DNA from: Paludibacter sp.
GTDB lineage: Bacteria > Bacteroidota > Bacteroidia > Bacteroidales > Paludibacteraceae
DNA: 16,839 nt
Assembly: GCA_024709185.1 (NCBI GenBank)
Contig: JANJXE010000246.1
Coordinates: forward strand, 1 to 16,839
Reading direction: 5' to 3'
Shown: piece after piece, positions 13,324-16,839 of the stretch
Position numbering within the stretch: position 1 is the stretch's first letter
Layout: each line of letters starts with the position of its first letter
Translations under genes and position numbers: made by a program
The notes under the pieces: model-generated
Databases searched by the model: none
Told to the model about the DNA's origin: nothing
What the model saw: only the letters and a program-made list of their open reading frames with translations

Positions 13324-16098
13324 ATGACAAAAAACACCATTTTCATTGTACTGATGCTGGTTTTGAGTGCTTCATGCTCATTCAGCAAACGGGAGAAAAA
13401 TCTGAAAATAGCCGTTTCGCAATGCAGCGATGATGCCTGGCGCAGAACCATGAACGAAGAAATTCTGCGCGAAGCATCCTTTCACCCGGGCGTGGAGGTG
13501 GTGATTAAAACGGCCTACGACAGCAATCAGAAACAAATTCGCGATATCGAAAGCTTTATTTCAGATCGGGTCGATTTGATTATTGTTTCGCCCAACGAAG
13601 CTGTTCCACTCACTCCGGTTATCGAAAAAGCCATGCAGGAAGGCATTCCTGTGGTATTGGTGGATCGCAAAACCAGCAACAGCCAATATACCGCTTTTGT
13701 GGGGGCCGATAATTTTCAGGTTGGAAAAGAAGTGGGTGTATATACGGCCAATCTACTGAACGGCAAAGGGAATGTGGTGGAAATTCGTGGTTTGAAGGGA
13801 TCGACTCCGGATATGGAGCGTCACGAAGGCTTTGTCAGCATTATTAAAAATTACCCCGATATTAAAATCGTTTACGAAAACGATGGCGGTTGGCTGCGTT
13901 CACAGGCTAAAGAAAAAATGACCGAAGCCCTGCAAATGACACCGTCTATCGATCTGGTGTTTGCACACAACGATGAAATGGCAACGGGTGCACACGAAGC
14001 CATCCGGGTAGCCAGCGGTATTCGTAAACCCCTCATCTTAGGTATTGATGCCCTGCCCGGTACCGAAGGGGGGATACAACGGGTACTGAACGGAACCATC
14101 GACGCAACATTCATTTACCCTACAGGTGGAGAAAAAGCCGTTCAAACCGCTATTCGTATCCTGAAAAAGGAACCCTACGACAGGGAGAATATCCTGTACA
14201 CGGCAGTGGTGGATAAAACCAACGCAAGGGTGCTAAAATTACAGACCGACCAGATTATTCAACATCAGAACCGTATCGGACAACTCAATACCGTACTCGA
14301 TTTAAACCTGGCACAATACAGTGCTCAGCGTATTTTGCTGTATTTCTCACTGGCAGTGCTCTTTATTATTCTTGTTTTGCTGGTGTTGTTGTTTCGTTCT
14401 TACCGTCATAAAAACAAGGTTAACCGCGAACTCGAGATCACCAATATCGCTATTAACCGACAAAAAGAAGAGCTTTCGGAACAACGGGATCAGTTGATTA
14501 CCCTTTCCAAAAACCTGGAGGATGCCACCCAGGCCAAACTGGTGTTTTTCACTAATATTTCACATGAGTTCCGCACACCGCTTACCCTGCTGCACGGACC
14601 ACTGGAAAGCATTTTTCAAAACGAAAAGCTGAGTCCAGATGGAAGCCGGCTAGTTCAGTTGATGCGCAAAAACGTGCAGGTATTAATGAAACTAATCGAC
14701 CAGATTATTGAATTCCGCCGTTACGAAAATGGCAAAATGCAGATGTATTTCACCCTGAGCGACCTCAGGCTCTTTATCAGCGATATCAGCGAATCTTTTG
14801 TGGAACTGAGCAAACGCAAGCACCTTCACCTAAAGTTTTCGGCCAGCGATGATGATTTTACTGTTTGGTTCGATTCCGACAAAATGGAGAAAATTTGCTA
14901 CAACCTGATTTCGAATGCCATGAAGTTTACGCCTGAAAACGGCCATATTAATGTTCATCTATCGAAAGAATTGAAGGAAAACGAACAGTTTGCACGCTTA
15001 ACCATCAGCGATACCGGTCCGGGTATTTCGGAACAGCACATCCACCAGATTTTTGATCGGTTCTACAAGGCCGATCGGCGGGCAGCAGGTTCGGGAATTG
15101 GCTTAGCACTGACGAAAGTGCTGGTCGAACTTCACAATGGAACCATTGAAGTGCAGAGCACCGAAGGAAAAGGAACCGTTTTCAGCATTTTGATTCCATT
15201 CAAGCAAAAAGACATTTCGATAAGCGAGCAATATCCGGTTTTCAGTAATAACTTCAACCGGGGTGAAGAGATGGAGTTGATTGAACAGGATAATAACGCA
15301 GTGGAAATTGACAAAGAAGACAGCTTATCCACCACAGATAAACCCCGGATATTGGTAGTGGAAGACAATGCCGATGTACGGATTTACATCAAAACCCTGC
15401 TTAACAACGATTTTGAAATCAGTGAAGCGGTGAATGGTCAGGAAGGATTTCTGAAAGCCATGAAACAGGTTCCCGAGCTTATAATAAGCGATGTAATGAT
15501 GGATTTAATGGACGGTTTCGAGTTGTGTAAAAACATCAAGGAAAACATCAGCACCAGTCATATCCCCGTGATATTACTCACCGCCTGTGCCATGGATGAG
15601 CAACGGGCCATGGGATTTGAAAGTGGCGCTGATGCTTACATCCCCAAGCCTTTCAACGAACAGCTGTTGAAAATCCGCGTCAGGAAAATGATTGAAAACC
15701 GCGAAAAAGTAAAAGAGTATTTCCAGAAAAACCTCACTTTTGGCGAACGAAAAGAACAGGTCGCTGAGATCGACAAAACCTTTATGGCCAAATTCAGGAA
15801 GGTAATAGAAGACAATCTGATCGACAGCGATCTGAACGTCGATGAGATAGGGAAAAGTCTGGGACTATCGCGCGTACAGCTCTACCGCAAGATTAAATCG
15901 CTCACCAACTACGCCCCTAACGAGCTGGTCCGCATCATTCGTCTGAAAGCCGCCGAACAGCTTCTGCTCCAATCAGAAAAAACAATTTCCGAAATTGCTT
16001 ACGATACCGGCTTTACCTCGCCCTCGTACTTTACCAAGTGTTTTAAGGAATATTTCAACGAAAGTCCGACGGAATATACAAAGCGGGTGAAACACTAA
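13324..16098 (+). CDS. Hybrid two-component system with periplasmic sugar-binding sensor and AraC-type output (fructan PUL regulator)
   Basis: One protein of 924 residues joins sensor, kinase and transcription factor. An N-terminal signal or membrane anchor (1-18) is followed by a type 1 periplasmic binding domain like ribose-binding protein (about 27-310). A membrane segment comes next at about 337-358 and a short coiled coil after it. The HisKA domain has phospho-acceptor His414 in NISHEFRTPL. The ATPase domain has N-box NLISNAMKF (527-535), DTGPGI at 563 and GSGIGLAL at 589. The receiver (about 674-790) has phospho-acceptor Asp723 in SDVMMD, and the AraC output has two helix-turn-helix motifs at about 838-861 and 888-912. 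B. theta BT1754 has this architecture and binds fructose, so fructose is the likely signal here. I prefer the ATG at 13324 to the GTG at 13309, because the signal peptide starts at MTKNTIFIV. The likely DNA targets are the repeats at 6535 and 8936. Confidence 0.96.
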   Translation: MTKNTIFIVLMLVLSASCSFSKREKNLKIAVSQCSDDAWRRTMNEEILREASFHPGVEVVIKTAYDSNQKQIRDIESFISDRVDLIIVSPNEAVPLTPVIEKAMQEGIPVVLVDRKTSNSQYTAFVGADNFQVGKEVGVYTANLLNGKGNVVEIRGLKGSTPDMERHEGFVSIIKNYPDIKIVYENDGGWLRSQAKEKMTEALQMTPSIDLVFAHNDEMATGAHEAIRVASGIRKPLILGIDALPGTEGGIQRVLNGTIDATFIYPTGGEKAVQTAIRILKKEPYDRENILYTAVVDKTNARVLKLQTDQIIQHQNRIGQLNTVLDLNLAQYSAQRILLYFSLAVLFIILVLLVLLFRSYRHKNKVNRELEITNIAINRQKEELSEQRDQLITLSKNLEDATQAKLVFFTNISHEFRTPLTLLHGPLESIFQNEKLSPDGSRLVQLMRKNVQVLMKLIDQIIEFRRYENGKMQMYFTLSDLRLFISDISESFVELSKRKHLHLKFSASDDDFTVWFDSDKMEKICYNLISNAMKFTPENGHINVHLSKELKENEQFARLTISDTGPGISEQHIHQIFDRFYKADRRAAGSGIGLALTKVLVELHNGTIEVQSTEGKGTVFSILIPFKQKDISISEQYPVFSNNFNRGEEMELIEQDNNAVEIDKEDSLSTTDKPRILVVEDNADVRIYIKTLLNNDFEISEAVNGQEGFLKAMKQVPELIISDVMMDLMDGFELCKNIKENISTSHIPVILLTACAMDEQRAMGFESGADAYIPKPFNEQLLKIRVRKMIENREKVKEYFQKNLTFGERKEQVAEIDKTFMAKFRKVIEDNLIDSDLNVDEIGKSLGLSRVQLYRKIKSLTNYAPNELVRIIRLKAAEQLLLQSEKTISEIAYDTGFTSPSYFTKCFKEYFNESPTEYTKRVKH

Positions 16099-16119
16099 TT
16101 GACAAAAACTGCAATTAAA

Positions 16120-16156
16120 AAACGCTAACAATCTTTTTATCAGACTATTAGCGTTT
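16120..16156 (-). terminator. Intrinsic terminator of the tRNA-Asp gene
   Basis: A 9-bp inverted repeat (AAACGCTAA at 16120-16128 and TTAGCGTTT at 16148-16156, 19-base loop) lies 8 bases past the tRNA 3' end. On the minus strand the hairpin runs into six T residues (16122 to 16117), the usual Rho-independent form. It may also stop the regulator transcript arriving from the + strand, but the T-tract there is poorer. Confidence 0.65.
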
Positions 16157-16163
16157 CAATTTG

Positions 16164-16237
16164 CGGTATGGACGGGACTCGAACCCGCGACCCCCTGCGT
16201 GACAGGCAGGTATTCTAACCAACTGAACTACCACACC
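16164..16237 (-). tRNA. tRNA-Asp (anticodon GUC)
   Basis: The reverse complement folds as a 74-nt tRNA. The 7-bp acceptor stem pairs GGTGTGG (16237-16231) with CCATACC (16171-16165), with one G-U pair. The anticodon arm is CCTGC-CTGTCAC-GCAGG with anticodon GTC. The T arm has GGTTCGAGTCC, and the discriminator is G at 16164. CCA is not encoded. The gene points toward the regulator and has its own promoter and terminator, so it is a housekeeping gene at the edge of the locus. Confidence 0.97.
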
Positions 16238-16262
16238 GTTGGGCATCTTTTCAAATGCGTTG

Positions 16263-16292
16263 CAAAGATACGGGTATTTTCGGATTCTGCAA
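16263..16292 (-). promoter_or_regulatory. Promoter of tRNA-Asp
   Basis: On the minus strand TTG (16292-16290) is followed after 19 bases by TATCTTTG (16270-16263), an excellent match to the Bacteroidota -33/-7 promoter. It lies 25 bases before the mature tRNA 5' end at 16237, a normal distance for a short precursor. Confidence 0.75.
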
Positions 16293-16343
16293 GGGGGCTG
16301 AATAAATATTTTCTACCAACCCCCCTTAAAAACCCTGTTTTTT

Positions 16344-16839
16344 TCACTTTTTAACTTTAATACCGCAGCCTACTGCTACAGTAGTGGCCTGTGCAACGGG
16401 CTTTCCGGCCAGGAGGGCATCCACAGCCTTTTCTACATAACGCTCCGAAACATCGGAAGCATCCTTGTAATTATCGTCGATGGCCCCTATGTAACGTACC
16501 AAAAGCTGTTTTTTGTCTTTTTGAAGGATATAGATGTGCGGCGTTTTGGTGGCGCCGTACTTTGGATAAACGGCTTGTCCCAAATCCTGCAGATATGGAA
16601 AGGTGAATCCTTTATCGGCTGCCCGTTGTTGCATTAATTGAAACGTTTCTTTGGGTGATGCCTCAGGATCGTTGGGGTTGATGGCAACTACCGGATATCC
16701 AAGTGGCTTGTATTTCTTATCCAGAGCGATAATCCGGTCCTCATAGGCGACGGAATACGGACAGGCATTGCAGGTGAAAATAACGATAAAGCCTTTGGCG
16801 TCCTTGTAATCGGCCAGCGATACCATTTTGTTGTCTACG
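16344..16839 (-). CDS. Thioredoxin-like (redoxin/AhpC-TSA fold) protein, C-terminal part (5' truncated)
   Basis: This is a thioredoxin-fold protein of unknown substrate. The reading frame stays open to the window edge (residues VDNK before MVSLADYKDAKG), and family members have more residues before this point, so the Met at 16826 is probably internal and the true start lies outside. About 164 residues are visible. The redox motif is FTCNACPYS, a CxxC with Asn-Ala between the cysteines. It is followed by EDRIIALDKKY, the VVAINPND strand, and TPHIYILQKDKKQLLVRYIGAIDDNY, which contains the conserved cis-Pro (TP). The C-terminus is VGCGIKVKK. It resembles the AlkD-less, peroxiredoxin-like 'thioredoxin family proteins' common in Bacteroidota. 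It has no visible link to fructan use and is convergent with the PUL. Confidence 0.85.
   Translation of the reverse strand, partial: VDNKMVSLADYKDAKGFIVIFTCNACPYSVAYEDRIIALDKKYKPLGYPVVAINPNDPEASPKETFQLMQQRAADKGFTFPYLQDLGQAVYPKYGATKTPHIYILQKDKKQLLVRYIGAIDDNYKDASDVSERYVEKAVDALLAGKPVAQATTVAVGCGIKVKK

Noticed and set aside
16291..16327. AAGGGGG/CCCCCTT inverted repeat between tRNA-Asp and the thioredoxin-like gene as that gene's terminator
   Set aside because: On the minus strand no T-tract follows the 7-bp stem, the loop is 23 bases, and one arm overlaps the tRNA promoter's -33 region. It may be real but is not supported enough.
1..16839. CRISPR arrays, insertion sequences, phage or integrase genes
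   Set aside because: No regularly spaced repeats, transposase motifs or terminal inverted repeats were seen; all gaps between genes are under about 140 bases apart from the tRNA region.

Overview
The window is a fructan (levan/inulin-type) polysaccharide utilisation locus (PUL) from a member of the Bacteroidota. The evidence is a SusC/SusD pair, several lipoproteins with Bacteroidota-style lipoboxes, a one-protein hybrid two-component regulator, and TAnnTTTG promoter elements. One secreted protein ends in a type IX secretion (T9SS) sorting domain, which argues against gut Bacteroides and for a T9SS-bearing lineage such as Marinilabiliales/Prolixibacteraceae or a related Bacteroidales. That placement is inference only.

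Layout on the + strand: the C-terminal two thirds of a SusC-like porin (1-2010, cut by the window edge); SusD-like lipoprotein (2024-3703); a SusE-position surface glycan-binding lipoprotein (3718-4815); a strong hairpin terminator/attenuator (4822-4862); a divergent GH32/GH-J clan lipoprotein (4915-6507); operator and promoter 1 (6535-6597); a small secreted T9SS protein whose domain matches the C-terminus of the surface glycan-binding protein (6645-7349); GH32 lipoprotein A with a TTG start (7398-8918); operator and promoter 2 (8936-8998); GH32 lipoprotein B with an extra N-terminal domain (9035-10801); a sugar-porter MFS permease (10850-12190); a PfkB-family fructokinase (12234-13196); and a hybrid two-component system with a periplasmic sugar-binding sensor (13324-16098). 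The locus ends at convergent minus-strand genes: tRNA-Asp(GUC) with its own promoter and terminator (16164-16237), then the 3' part of a thioredoxin-like gene (16344-16839, cut by the window edge).

Inferred working model: SusC/SusD and the surface glycan-binding protein capture fructan and import oligosaccharides. The GH32-clan lipoproteins release fructose. The MFS permease carries fructose across the inner membrane and the kinase makes fructose 6-phosphate. The regulator senses a free sugar, most likely fructose, in the periplasm and activates the locus. The gene set parallels the characterised Bacteroides thetaiotaomicron levan locus (BT1754, BT1757-BT1765).

The two most interesting observations are (i) a 35-bp element, 32/35 identical between two copies, built as a direct repeat with 21-bp period and placed exactly 55 bp upstream of the -7 box at both promoters, which is a strong candidate operator for the AraC-type regulator; and (ii) a domain shared by the C-terminus of the surface glycan-binding lipoprotein and the small T9SS-exported protein, a candidate fructan-binding module used on two export routes.
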